Assembly: GCA_963693315.1 (NCBI GenBank)
Contig: OY856186.1
Span: 305,737,879 to 305,801,878, forward strand
DNA length: 64,000 nt
From: Diogma glabrata
Lineage: Eukaryota > Arthropoda > Insecta > Diptera > Cylindrotomidae
Reading direction: 5' to 3'
Shown: in pieces, positions 47,597 to 59,011 of the stretch
Layout: every line of letters begins with the position of its first letter
How positions within the stretch are numbered: the stretch's first letter is position 1
Notes under the pieces: model-generated
What the model was told of the DNA's origin: nothing
Databases searched by the model: none
What the model saw: only the letters and a program-made list of their open reading frames with translations
Translations under genes and position numbers: made by a program

Positions 47597-47930
47597 TTTC
47601 AAACGCAGGTACGTATTCCTTTTCAAAATTTATATTTTAGTTCATATCATTCATATTTTATATTAAAATACTAACGGTCAAAGCATTTAAAATTTCTAAA
47701 AACTATTTTGGAATAACTGAAAACAAAGCCTGGTAAGAAAAACTTGATTGAAAGAAACAGAGTTGAAGTCTGTGTTAAAGAAAACTGTGTTGAAGTCTGT
47801 TGGACAAAATCTCTCTTTTATTGAATAATTAACTGTGTGTCTTTCAATCAAGTTGTTCTAACCGGGTTTTATTTTCAGTTATTCCAAATAGTTTTTTGAA
47901 ATTTTAAATGCTTCGACATTTTAGTTCATT
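47597..47930. repeat. Hairpin built from transposase exon fragments
   Basis: 47677-47754 and 47841-47917 are inverted copies of each other (arms about 77 bp, loop 86 bp). Each matches the 3' end of transposase exon 3 (AGCATTTAAAATTT, then CTATTTTGGA). 47597-47616 matches the end of exon 2 with its splice donor (CAAACGCAGGTACGTATTCC). Confidence 0.8.
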
Positions 47931-47965
47931 TTAATGGTTATTATATGAAATAAAAGCACATGAAT

Positions 47966-49393
47966 TTAAAGCATATGCTCTGCATACCGGTTGCAAACTT
48001 GACAACCTAAGTTGCGCCAATGGCGACTAATGTTGTTGACTTCTGTTTCAATTTCTTCCTCGGGCTGTTGTTTTTCTTCATTTTCTTCATCCAAGTCAAT
48101 TGCAGTGTCATTTAAAAACATATTATGAAGTGTAAAAACCGCATAAATTATTTGGGCCGCTTTTTTCGGTGAGTAATAATGCAGTACTCGATGCCGGAAT
48201 AAGCATCGAAAGCGCGTTTTAACAATGCCAAAACATCTTTCGATGCAATTTCGGGCAGATATTAATTTTTTATTAAATTTTTTTTTTGAGTCAAGAAGTG
48301 GTTGACTATAGGGAACCAAAATCCACGGCTCTAATGGAAACCCCGAATCACATGTGCATAAAAATATTCGCTCAAATATTAATATCTAATCCATGTTATG
48401 CAATTTACCTATAATAAATTCGCTCTGCGCCTGAACCGAAATATATCTGTTTGAGAAATGGCTTCTTAGCTTAGAGGTTTTCCAAATCGCAGAGCCAGGA
48501 AAAGATGCATTTGCATACAAAATTTTCATGTCTGCATTGCAACACTGAAAATAAAATAATATTTTGTTCGACACATCCAAACTATAAGCCAAAGTTGTTA
48601 CACTTACTACAAACACGTTCAAGCTATGAAAACCTTTGCGGCATAAGTATAAGCTACCTGGTGTTTCCACTGAATTTTCCGGGGGAGAAATTAAAGCAAT
48701 GTGAACCCCGTCAACTGCAGCAACTATATTGCACAACCCGTATTTTTCTTGAAATCTATATTGATCAAAATATGTATATTTTGTATCACATGTAATGGGT
48801 TAACTGTATGAGGTTAATTTTACCTGGTTTTGCTTTTAGTTTTTTCCAAAATAGTTGTAGGAAATTTTAAATGCTTTGGCCGTAAATATTTTAAAATCAA
48901 GTTCGTCACATTGGTAACACATCGAGACACACTTGGTTGAGATAAACCTAAAATATGGTTACTGCCAATGGACGCTTGATAGCTTCCTTGGCCATAAAAA
49001 TGACACGTTGCTAAAACCTTTAATATATTTCAATATAAGATTTTTTTAAATATGAGTTTTAAAAAGGAATACGTATCTGCGTTTGAAATGAAATAGATTT
49101 AAATGTTGATTTTGATTCTAGTTCCGATATTGGTTTCAAAACATTTGATTTTTCTAGACGAAAATATTTGTGGAAAACACTACATGGCAAATCCATAGGC
49201 TTACTCGTATTTCGGATTTGGCTTAAATTTTGTCTAAGCCTTTTGCTAAAGTAACGTAGAAGTGTTGTTATTTGTAAATAATTTTATTGAATTAGTAATC
49301 TAATACATGTCTAAAAAAATATTTTAGGCTAAAAACTTACGTAGCCACACGTTTTTCTTGACTCCAGAGTCTTCTTGTGACACAGAAATCCAT
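47966..49393 (-). pseudogene. Harbinger DDE transposase (HARBI1-like), two damaged splice sites
   Basis: Minus strand, six exons inferred: 49393-49341, 49245-49077, 49017-48824, 48755-48608, 48544-48409 and about 48347-47966. Coding motifs: DLPCSVFHKYFRL, GQGSYQASIG with LSQPSVSRCV (helix-turn-helix), AAVDGVHIAL (first catalytic Asp), KGFHSLNVFV, FPGSAIWKTS where HARBI1-type proteins usually have an Asp, DSGFPLEPWIL (Asp) and ARNCIERCFGIVKTRF (catalytic Glu), ending LHNMFLN and an acidic tail. Exons 1-5 are open with no stop. The donor after exon 2 reads CAG/ATACGT instead of GT, and no AG acceptor is visible before the last exon. So it is recently active in appearance but probably not expressed correctly. 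Confidence 0.85.
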
Positions 49394-49692
49394 TTTGATA
49401 GAAATGTGAAGGAAATTTATTTAATTTAAGTAAAAATTTCAGTTTAGCGCTTTCTTTTATAATAAAATGGTGAGTTTCATATCTTTTATTAAACGTCAAA
49501 ATCTTTTACGCCAAAAAGATTTATAAACTAAAATTTTTGCGCTTGAATAGCAATTTCTGTTATATTTTATTTTATTTTAGACAGATTAAAATATTCATAT
49601 AAAAAAAATAAAAGAATAACAGAATAAAAGATTTGTATTGAATCGAGCCCAATAATATATTTTATTTTAAACACCACTAAGTTAATACTCAC

Positions 49693-49827
49693 GATTTCAC
49701 AATTCAAAATAAACTGATATTCAGACCTAAGTCTACCTATCACAATGATTTTTAACGGCACAAAAAATAAAACCAATCCAGTTTGTGTCATAAAAAATAT
49801 CATAGGGTAGATCATTCGTACTACCAT
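49693..49827 (-). CDS. Possible host exon, membrane protein
   Basis: From ATG 49827 (or in frame upstream) the minus strand encodes a hydrophobic stretch (MIYPMIFFMTQTGLVLFFVP, then LKIIVIGRLRSEYQF) ending at a strong donor GTGAGT (49692-49687). One membrane span followed by a basic patch suggests part of a multi-pass protein, but no family is recognised. It lies outside the Harbinger borders. Weak evidence; it could be chance. Confidence 0.25.
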
Positions 49828-50296
49828 TAATGATAGTACAGTGGAGCCACGAGATGCTCGTAATCAAAACTTGGACGAAAGTCTCACCTCATTATTATTT
49901 CCTCTTTTATTATATCGATTTCATTACACTTGATGGAAACATAGAAACTGAACGTTTCTAGAGAGGCGTTGATTAATGCTTCTGTTTTTGACTTCTGACG
50001 TGTGGTATTATCAAAAATGTCAACGAGTGGGCAGAAATGTTTTTCTTGTTAGGAATAGAAGGAATAAAAAGTTGACCGGTGCCGTTTAAGTGAAAAGAAA
50101 CGAAAAAGAAAGTCATTGAGCCGTCGTGACGGAAAAATTCCATTTCTTTGTATTTGAAGTTTGTTGTTTCTAATAAGAAAAAAAATTTATTATTTGTTTG
50201 TCTTATAATGTCTGTCCAGAGAAAGAAAAATAAAAGAACGAAAATTTAAATTTGATGCCGTGCGTGATATTCAATTCAGAAACAAATTAGTGTTGA

Positions 50297-50575
50297 GTTA
50301 GAATAAATTTGCATTATCGATCGCATAGAATAAAATCTAAGTTAATATACATGGAGTGAAAGCGGTAAATTATCGTTCATGGATTAGTAAATTTACGTTA
50401 ATGTTAGGTTAGTGAAAACTAGAAATTATTGTTTAGTTAGAAAAATTTGCATCATCGATTGCATATCATAAAAATCCCAAATTAATATTCGGGGAGTGAA
50501 AACTTTAAATTATTGTTTAATTAGAAAAATTGGCATTATCGATCGTATAGTAGAAACTCTAAATTGATTGTAACG
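50297..50575 (+). repeat. Three degenerate tandem units
   Basis: GTTAGAAAAATTTGCATYATCGATYGCATA begins units at about 50297, 50437 and 50520, each followed by AAATTAATATNCGGGGAGTGAAA where complete. Spacing is 140 and 83 bp because of indels. Confidence 0.65.
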
Positions 50576-51508
50576 TCTGGGTATCTTCAAATTAAATAAT
50601 AAAAAAATCCATTTCAAACATTTCACCGCAAACCATAATAATTTATTCAAACATTTCCATAAATTCATTTTCTCTCAATAAAAATTCAAATTCAAAATTA
50701 ACGATCAATTTCTTAAACATCTAAAATAAAAATAAAGATATAATTTATTAAACACACTCATCAGAAAAACGTTTTCGAGTTAATGTTGGTAGCTTTATTG
50801 TTTTCGTTATAAACGAAGAGCGAAAAGCATAACGAAAAATATTATATATGCCACAATGGCGATAGATTCAGAGGTTAATTGGTGTTTAGCCTCTAAACAT
50901 ATCGATTCCATGTTTTACTTTGCTCAGAAAAAAATATACATTGGAAACGCCATTGCGTTCCCGTAGATCCTAAAATTACACAATGTTTTAAAAGAATATC
51001 GTTTGTATCAATATTTGATTTAACTTAGCTCTATTCCGGTCATTGTACAATATTTAGCCTTCTAATTTAACAATACATGATTAAATGTAGTTTTCTTTCG
51101 GTCATTATATAATTTTCAGTCTTCTATTTTAACTTTATTTATCTTCATAAACTCGATCAGCAACAACATGGAATGATAGAAATAAGAATGTAATATTAAA
51201 TGGATATTAATATAATTAAATACATATGGACATTGTTTACCTTTCGAACAAACTCTTCTGTCAAAACAACTTATTATTCTTTTCGGTAAAATTCTGTCAA
51301 AACAACTTTTATTGCTTTCGGTAAAAACATCAAATTTGATGTAGGCGGATATTTCATAATCTAATGTGGTTTTCGATTGGTAAAATCAAATTTGATCGAA
51401 AAAGATCAGATTTCGGCGACCAATCGAACATGAAATCAGCTGTTTGTTTTTATTTCTTTGTGTTGGTAAAACAATCATTTCAAAACATTAATCTGTCAAG
51501 TTTTTAAA

Positions 51509-52760
51509 ATGGCTGATTTAAAAATTAATTTAGAAGATTTCAAAATTATATTCGAGGATGATGGGTTTGTAAAGGCCGAAGGTGATTATGTTTTCTTAGA
51601 GAGGAAAATAGGTAATAATTGTTATTATTAAAATTATTATTAAAAATTGTAAATTTTAAAAACTTATTCACAGATGGATTTGTAGTAAAAATTTTGCTTG
51701 CATCTGTAGCGGAATTTTTTAATTTAAAAACTATTGGAAATGGTAACAATTATAATAATAATGAATATTTTTAATAAGCATATTAACAATTTTATTTATT
51801 ATAGATGAAATGATAAGTCATGAAGTTCAAGAAGTAGAAAGCAATGTTTCACAAGATACATGGTCTGAGCCCGAACGGCAGGTTTTGGTTGAACCACATT
51901 TAATGGAGACTGATAGTATATAACATTAAAAACATAAATTTAATTTATTTGATATAATTTTTATTTCAGATTCAAATAATTTATTGTTAACAAAATGGTC
52001 TGAGGCGGAAACCCAATTCCTATTAATGGAATACGGCAACTATTTCGACACAGTGGGGCCATTCAAAAAATTTAAAAAAAAAAAAGATTTATGGAGTTTT
52101 TTGGCCAGTAAAATTAACAAAAACTTTAATAAAACGTATACAAATATACAAGTGGAAACAAGATACAAATGCGTTTTCAAACGTGTCAAAAAAATGAAAG
52201 AAAACAATAACACAAGTGGTGCGGTATACCAGGAATGTTTATACCAAGCCGAAATAGACAAAATAGTCGGGTTGGATGATTCGGTTTTACCCGAATTTGT
52301 GACATCCGCCGGAATAAGAGAGAAAAAATCAAACGGTTCAACAGGCTGTAATTATGTGACAGAAAGAACATCACCATCTGAATCAGCTGCGTCACCAGCT
52401 GGGTCATCACGAACAGCTGGATCCACAGCATCTGTTGCGTCTCTCTTATCTTCAGCGGAGTCATCACGTTCAGCCGGATCCCCAGCGTCAGCACCTCCTG
52501 AATCACCACCACCTGCATCACCACTACCTGCATCACTATTACCGGGCACTTCACAGAAAAGAAAAACTAACCAAGATAAGGCTTGGGATCGGTTTTTGGA
52601 CAGTAATAACAAATTGTTCCAAGAACACGAAAAAAATAAGGAAAAACGTCACAAGGAAAAATTGGAAATGAGGCAACAACAACATAGAGAAAAGCTGGCA
52701 GAGAAACGGCAACTTCAAAAGGAAAAAATAGATGCTCTTAAAAAGCTTCTAAGCAAATGA
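51509..52760 (+). CDS. Harbinger Myb/SANT-like protein, four exons
   Basis: Exons 51509-51611, 51674-51742, 51805-51915 and 51970-52760 all join in phase 1 through GT-AG introns and give 357 residues. The first 94 residues (MADLKINLEDFKIIFEDDGF...) are acidic and unassigned. Residues about 100-175 are the Myb/SANT-like domain (TKWSEAETQFLLMEYGNYFD, then ETRYKCVFKRVKKM). Residues about 215-285 are a Ser/Pro/Ala-rich linker with repeated SESAASPAGSS-like units. The C-terminus (about 300-357) is a highly charged coil (KEKRHKEKLEMRQQQHREKL). Uninterrupted and probably functional. It is the accessory DNA-binding protein of this Harbinger; the transposase next to it is broken. Confidence 0.88.
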
Positions 52761-52918
52761 ATTATTTATTTAATTTTTATTGAATTATTTATTAATAATT
52801 ATTTATTATTTAAAAAGCTTCTAAACAAATGGATTATTTAATTATTAATTATTTTAACTATAAATGAATTTACTATGAAATAAAAATATTTTTGTTAAAG
52901 TTAAAAATAATATTTTAA

Positions 52919-54306
52919 TTAAAGTGTTTCGGCAATTGCATTTCGTTTTAACTCGCCTAAATGACGCATTAGGATCTCAGAACTACTTTCATTGCTTTCT
53001 TCTTCGTCTGCGTATTGGTTTTGTTCTGCTGGAACAACAGGATCTTCGTCCCATAAGTCGCCTTCCTCAATACATAAATTATGTAACACGCAACAAGCCA
53101 ATACAAAATTGGACATTCGGTCAACCTTAAAAAAATCCAAGCGCATTAGTTGCCGAAATCTTTGCTTCAGCAAACCAAATGCATTTTCAATTTTAACTCT
53201 TGTCTGGCTGTGTTTTTTGTTATATTTTTTTTTGTAGCATTTAAATCGCCATAATTTTTGTATGGCGTTAGCAAATATCTCCTTATTGAGTATGCAGAAT
53301 CCCCTAATAAATGAAAACGCGTTCCACAAATTGTTTGTATTTTGTGATATATATGTGAAAGTTTAAATATTCGCGAATCATGGATTTTACTAGGTGACCC
53401 AATAAAAACATCCAAAATTTTTTTATTCGCGTCACATATTCCCTGGAGCGTGATGGATATTAAACCATGCCGATTGACATAGGTTGATCTTGTTTTGTGT
53501 ATTGGTTTTCGTATGTAAATGTAACAACCATCTAAACATCCTATTACATCAGGGAATCCACTTAGCGAAAAATTAAAAATACTATTTATGAAATTCCTTT
53601 AAGTTACGTTTATTTAATTACCTGCTCAAACGCTCGAGATGTTTCGATTTTTTCAGCCTCTGTTGATGGGAATTTTATAAATTCGGTTGAAATGTCGAAT
53701 AGAAAATCGCATACATTAGTTTCAACCACATCCTTGATGTGGTTGAAACAGATATATCAAATAAATTTGAAACTTCGCTGTATGTAATTTTATTGCCAGC
53801 AAACCTAAAAATAATTTTTTTAACAAATGTTATAAGAATATACTTCAGATTTTGTGTATTACCATAAGAAAATTGAAACTTGATGTTCCGCTGGAACACA
53901 AGTTCTTCCACCACGACGTAAATTTTGTTTAAAATGGATAGTATATTTAAATTTATTGGTAAGGAAATCTGCAGTCCCTCGCGAAAGTCTCAAATTAGAC
54001 CGAAACTAAAAATATATAAATATATAAATATAACATAAATTGCAATGAAATTAATTAAATTACTTCATCTTCTGAATAATAATTTATAACATCATTAATA
54101 AAATTTGATACCCGATGCTTTTTATTTCGTCGAAATGTATGTTGCAACTTTTTGAAAGCACGCTCATTATATGTAGCGCTAAACCCAAGATAATCTGATG
54201 ACGAAGACGACAAAGACGAAGATGACGAAGAAGAAGATGAAGAGCTTAACAATTCTTTCAATAACACTTTTTCTTCTTCAGTGAAGCATCTGGAAACATC
54301 TTCCAT
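52919..54306 (-). pseudogene. Harbinger DDE transposase, two frameshifts
   Basis: Minus strand exons: 54306-54064 (MEDVSRCFTEEEKV, Ser run, FKKLQHTFRRNKKHRV), 54005-53863 (FRSNLRLSRGTADFL, a typical Harbinger N-terminal motif), 53804-53622 (ITYSEVSNLFDISVSTTSR) and 53560-52919. The last carries GCLDGCYIYIRKP (Asp), SPSKIHDSRIF (Asp), LLGDSAYSIRRYLLTP (Asp) and KIENAFGLLKQRF (Glu). A frameshift near 53732-53737 lies in the loop of a 13-bp palindrome, and another lies in an A run near 53226-53236. A TAG two codons before the ATG supports the start; a 5' untranslated exon near 56990-57000 is likely. Key residues remain, so inactivation is recent. Confidence 0.85.
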
Positions 54307-54402
54307 AGACTAGTCCTGCATATCATTCGGTTCCTCATTTCATTCCATTATAACCTAAAAAAATTTAAAAGAATTAAATGAAAATAATTCACTAATTTTG
54401 TA

Positions 54403-56983
54403 CAGTCGAAACTCGATTATCCGGGACACTTGGGACCGGAGGCTTCCCGGAAAATCGAAAATCCCGGTTGATCGAATTTTTCAGTTTTATAAAGAAGTAC
54501 ACAATATTCATAATAATTTTGAACATATCTATGTATTTTTAGTAATTCATATATAAATAATAATTCATAATTCACAAATATATGTACATATTTCATTTTG
54601 GTTCTTGGTGACTTCATTATGGTTCTTGGTGACTTTAATGAGCAGGTTGGAAGAGATATCTCTTATGGAAATGGGGTGGGCCCCAACAGTCTACATTTGA
54701 ATTCGAATGATAATGGTGAGAGAATGACTGAGTTTGCACTATCAAATAATTTAAGAATTGCCAGCACTTTCTTTTCGCACCGATCGATTCATGAACAGAC
54801 TTAGGTTTCACCGTATGGAAACACTCGAAATCAAATTGATCATGTGCTAGTTACAGCATGTTTCTTTTCGAGCGTTCTGGACGTGCGATTGTTTAGAAGT
54901 GCATACATTGGAAGTGGCCACTTTCTTGTATGTGCTAAAATAAGGTTTCAATTCCCAAACCCAAGCATTCCGAAATTAAATCAACGGATACGTTTTAACA
55001 TCTCATCACTAAAGAATTCTGAAACAGAAGAGAGATATCAAAACAATATTTCCGAAACATTGGAGAAATTAGAAACCATTAATGGAGACGTCGATAAGTC
55101 ATGGTATTTGCTCAAAGATGCTGTTTTAAGCGCTGCTGAAGGAATACTTGGACGACCACAGAACCACCCCCAGAAGCCATGGATGGATCAAGCATGCCTT
55201 GACGCTATTCAATACAAAAGAGATTGCTATCTGAAATGTCTACAAGGACGCAACACCAGGTCTACGAAGGAGAACTCTAAACTGGCAAGATAAGCCGTTA
55301 CAAAACTAAGTAGAAGAACGAATCGAGAATGGTGGAAGAGACAGTGTGAGGAGATTGAAAGCTTCAATAAGGAACATCAATCGCGAAACTTCTTTCAACA
55401 GGCTTAAACCTTAAAGAAGGGCCCTCAAACTAGATCGACTGCTATTCAAAACAAAGATGGGAAGCTTCAAGTAGACCTTAAAAATATTTTAGATGCTTGG
55501 GCCGCTTATTTTGAAAATCCTCTCAACTTAAGTGACCAGCAACAAGTCGGGTGTCAAGCAAAGATTATTCATGCGTCAAAGGTATATGTAGACAAACCAA
55601 CCAAAGAGGAATTCGAAGCGGCGCTGTAAAAATTAAAACGCAATAAAGCACCTGGTATCGACGTTATAACATCCGAAATGATTGTACATGGTGGTAAACT
55701 CTAACCCTAAGATTTTTTGAACTTGTTCAAATGATTTGGAGGACTGAAACCATGCCACAGGACTGGAACACAGCTTTGCTGATACCAATCCATAAAAAAG
55801 ATAATCGCCTACTATGTGCAAACTACAGAGGAATCGCTCTACTCTGCACAGCATATAAGATCTTTTCCTACATTTTGCTATCAAAAATCAATCCTTCTGC
55901 TGAACAACTGTTTGGTGAGTATCAGTGTGGCTTCCGGCGGGGCCGAGATACCACCGATGCACATTTCTCGATAAGGATGATTTTGGAAAAGTGCCGAGAG
56001 TTCAACTTACATGTGCACTAACTCTTCAATGATTTCAGGCAGGCAGTGAAGCTGTTATGAGTGAAACTTTTAAGTCGCTTGAGAGTGGTGCTAGAAAATT
56101 GGTCTTCAAATTAACTACATTAAAGCCAAACATATGAATGTTTCAAGAGAGGCTGAGAAGAAAGATTTGATGTGCGGCGATGATCGAATTGAGGGAGCTG
56201 AATCTTTTAAATATTTGGAATCAATGCTTGACTCAAACAACAGCATACTTACAGATATTAAAGCTCGAATCGCAGCAGGTAATCGAACTTTCTACTCAAT
56301 TAAACCTCTCCTTGGATCACCGTATTTATCAACTAACACCAAGCTCAAGTTATACAAGACATTGATTAGACCGGTTGTGATGTATGGGTCACAAACGTGG
56401 ACCCTTACACAAAACGACGAATCGCATTTATCTGTATTTGAGCGTAAGATCCTACGCTACATTTTTGGTCCACTTAAGACATACGATGGAAAGTATAGAA
56501 CCCGATATAACTTTGAGATCAAAGACCTTCTTGAGGGTCCTGATATAATAGGCTGTATCCGTTCTAATAGGATTGCTTGGTTTGGGCATGCTCTACTAGC
56601 CGATTCACAGTCTGGAATGTTTAGAAAAATGTACGTTGGTACCCCAGGGAGTGGGCGAGGTAGACCACGACTACAATGGGAGACTGACGTAATAAACGAC
56701 CTTCAAAAATTCGGCTGCCATGGAAATTATGTCGCTGTTGCGAATGACCGTAGTGAATATTCAAAGCTGATTAGCTTGGCAACGCTCTTACATGGAGCAC
56801 GAACGCCGTTAAAAAAATAAAAAAAATAATGTCTGCAATATTAAGTATTACCAATATTTAACGGTAAAATAATTAAAAAATCGGGTTAATCAATCTAAAC
56901 CCCGGTTGAAAAAGTTACCAACAAAAATCACGGATAATAGAGGTTTACGGATAATCGGATCCTGGATAATCGAGTTTCGACTG
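54403..56983. mobile_element. Pogo/Tigger-type element, TA duplication
   Basis: CAGTCGAAACTCGATTATCC at 54403 and its inverse GATAATCGAGTTTCGACTG ending 56983, both flanked by TA. The CAGTCGAA...TATCCGG end is characteristic of pogo/Tigger-like elements. After removing the RTE fragment only about 340 bp remain, so it is a MITE derivative without transposase. It sits just inside the GGTAAG donor of the Harbinger transposase intron. Confidence 0.9.
54598..56829 (+). pseudogene. RTE-like non-LTR retrotransposon, internally deleted
   Basis: Endonuclease part: VLGDFNEQVGRD, then RNQIDHVLV and SGHFLVCAK, with an in-frame stop at 54802. The RT begins with NKAPGIDVITSEMI (about 55645) and YRGIALLCTAYKIFS. 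Then FNDFRQA is followed directly by sequence from well past the active site, so the YADD block is deleted (about 56035-56050). The C-terminal region is well kept (56134-56820: ESFKYLESMLDSNN, KLKLYKTLIRPVVMYGSQTW, RSNRIAWFGHALL, GRGRPRLQWETDV). It ends in an A-rich tail at 56810-56829. The first bases repeat ATGGTTCTTGGTGACTT twice. Confidence 0.85.
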
Positions 56984-57391
56984 TACTTACCTTCTAAATT
57001 CTTTAAAACCTTTTATGGCTGGCTGATTTCACTTCAATTTTTTTGTTTAAAAACACTTTTATATTTAAGAATTAATAGAAATAATTTGTAATAATAATAA
57101 ACTCCTCTATTTGCAATTTATAAAAAGCATAAAATTGACATATTTCAAATTTCACTTTAATTGGTATTAGTGAAGGGGAATTGATCTGAGGGGTAAATCT
57201 TGCTAAAATCTCAGATTTGAAAAATTGATCTCAGATCAAAAATAAATCAATTTTTTTTTGATCTGACGTACCAATGAAACACAAATTTGCTGTCAGATCA
57301 AAAAAAATCGATTTTTTTTTATCTGACGTGCGAATCGAAAATCACATAACTAAATTACTGGCAACGACCACTGTCGATGTTTGACAAGGGA

Positions 57392-57395
<4 letters not shown>

Positions 57396-57465
<70 letters not shown>
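57396..57465. repeat. (TA)n microsatellite
   Basis: About 34 TA units, ending exactly where the hAT-like end CAGTGGCGG begins. Confidence 0.97.
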
Positions 57466-57468
<3 letters not shown>

Positions 57469-58530
57469 TGGCGGATTAAGAGTTCAGGGGGCCCTGGTGC
57501 GGGTAAATTTTCGGGGGCCCTTTATCCTCATTTTCCAAAATTGATTACTAAATGAAACGGTCATCAGCTTCGAAAAAAACCCTAGTAAATTAAAGTATTT
57601 TCAAAAATTCATTTTTGATGGCTAAAAAACAGAACTGATTTTTTGATGATTTAAAACTGCATGTCTGAAATCAGAACTGCGAAAAACCATAACAATTACA
57701 CCCTTAAAAAATCTCTGAAATAGAGTATATACAATGTGTATCATGAATTGATTCTCTAGTTCAAACGATACTCTTGCAGCAGTTTTTAACTATGGGTTCC
57801 ATTGTTTTCTCAGATTCTCAAATAAATAATTCCAAATAAAATTTTCGATTTCTCTATTTTGCAATCTAAAAGCAATAATCTATTCGAATATTTTAAATAA
57901 AGATATATAATTCATAAAGAAAATAAATAAAAAACAAAAGTTTAAATGCCGAACTTCCGAGAGTGATGAAACTCTGGGCTCGAATCACAATGGCAACTTT
58001 CTTGGAGCTCTTGAACTTTTGGCTAAATTTGATACTTTCTTAAAAGAGCATAGTGATAAATTTGGCAACAAAGGAAAAGGTATGCGACATCTGAAGCAAA
58101 CTTAATGAAATGATAAAAGTGATTGTTATTGGGATATTTTTATGAAGAACGTCGTACCTCTCAAGCACAATATGTGACGAATTTATTACCACCATGGGGC
58201 AAGAAATCAAAAATCGTATTGCAGCCGACGTCATTGACGCAGTTTATTATTCGATTAGTGTTGACTCCACTCTGGATGTAAGTCATTCGGATTAATTGGC
58301 TTTTTGCATTCGATATGTAAAAGATGGTAACATCAATGAACGATTAGTTGCTTTTATTCCAATTGAGGGTCAAACATAAGAGTATCTTTTTTGCATCGTT
58401 TAAAAATTCCTCGAAGAAAACAAAATTGACATACAAAATTGCAGAGACAGTCATATGACAACGCAAACAATATGGCCAGAATTAGTGGCGGTTTTCAAGC
58501 GTTGATTCGATTGTTGTAAGGATTGTTGTA
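57466..58530 (+). pseudogene. Decayed hAT transposon (ZMYM1-like transposase)
   Basis: CAGTGGCGGATTAAG at 57466 followed by a GGGGGCCC-rich tip is a common hAT end. From about 57955 broken frames encode ETLGSNHNGNFLGALELLAK, then MGQEIKNRIAADVIDAVYYS, SVDSTLDVSHSD, IRYVKDGNINERLVAFIP and, after a shift, YDNANNMARISGGFQA: the central part of a ZMYM1-like hAT transposase. At least four stops and two shifts. The C-terminal half and right terminal repeat are missing. Confidence 0.78.
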
Positions 58531-58962
58531 AAGATTGTTTGTAAAGATTTTTGATTATTTTTTTTATTTCTATAAATTAGGCTCGATGTCAATACTGTTA
58601 CCGTTACCGTTCCCAGCTGAACGATAACTTTTCAAAATGAATGTAATCAATAACATATTTACATCGAGAGTAGCGCTTCCAAAATTTCCGTTTTGCCAAT
58701 ACTGACAAAGTTTCTCACGTTACCGGTGTAGTACCGACACTCTAGTAAATAGAATAACTAAAACACTTTTTTTAGAAAAGTTATTGAAATAAATATAAAC
58801 AAAATATTTAAATCAGACTTTAGTCAGATTTATTTTATTTCAATTAGTAAAAAGAATACTTTTAATTATTATTTTCAGTAAAAAAACACACAAACAATTT
58901 TATAAAGTTTTTTGTTGCAATAAACTTTTAATAGAATTTCAATAAATATTCTTCTATCTATC
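58531..58962. other. Non-coding stretch
   Basis: GTTACCGTTACCG and CGTTACCGGTGTAGTACCG words around 58600-58735 suggest a fragment of another element. No frame supported. Confidence 0.35.
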
Positions 58963-59011
58963 CAGAGGCGTAGCTAGGGTGGGGCGGGGGCGGGCGGTCC
59001 GCCCCGGGTGT

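Larger units (their letters stand above)
45877..49650. mobile_element. PIF/Harbinger transposon with two genes
   Basis: Ends GGGCCCTATTCAATAAAATT and (inverted) GGGCTCGATTCAATACAAAT, with AAT on both flanks (45874-45876, 49651-49653). The 3.8 kb interior has a Myb/SANT-like gene on plus (46249-47100) and a HARBI1-like DDE transposase on minus (49393-47966), tail to tail. This two-gene plan is typical of PIF/Harbinger. Between the genes lies a hairpin made of transposase exon fragments. Confidence 0.92.
49654..51361. other. Inter-element DNA with degenerate repeat
   Basis: Between two Harbinger elements. Apart from the possible exon at 49693-49827 and the repeat at 50297-50575, it contains no frame or terminal repeat I can support. 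GCCACAATGGCGATAG and the inverse-like GGAAACGCCATTGCG around 50860-50965 may be ends of a small element. Confidence 0.4.
51365..57346. mobile_element. Second PIF/Harbinger transposon, TAA duplication
   Basis: Starts TGTGGTTTTCGATTGG and ends (inverted) TGTGATTTTCGATTCG, with TAA on both sides (51362-51364, 57347-57349), the classic Harbinger target. GATCTGAC/GTCAGATC subterminal repeats lie inside the right end. Genes: Myb/SANT-like on plus (51509-52760) and a DDE transposase on minus (54306-52919). A pogo-type element with an RTE fragment (54403-56983) sits in the transposase 5' intron. Confidence 0.92.

Noticed and set aside
52352..52612. 86-codon minus-strand frame rich in Asp/Ala/Gly
   Set aside because: Antisense shadow of the Ser/Pro/Ala-rich linker in the Myb/SANT gene.
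57950..58000. tRNA-like word GGCTCGAATC
   Set aside because: Falls in decayed hAT coding sequence; no cloverleaf arms around it.
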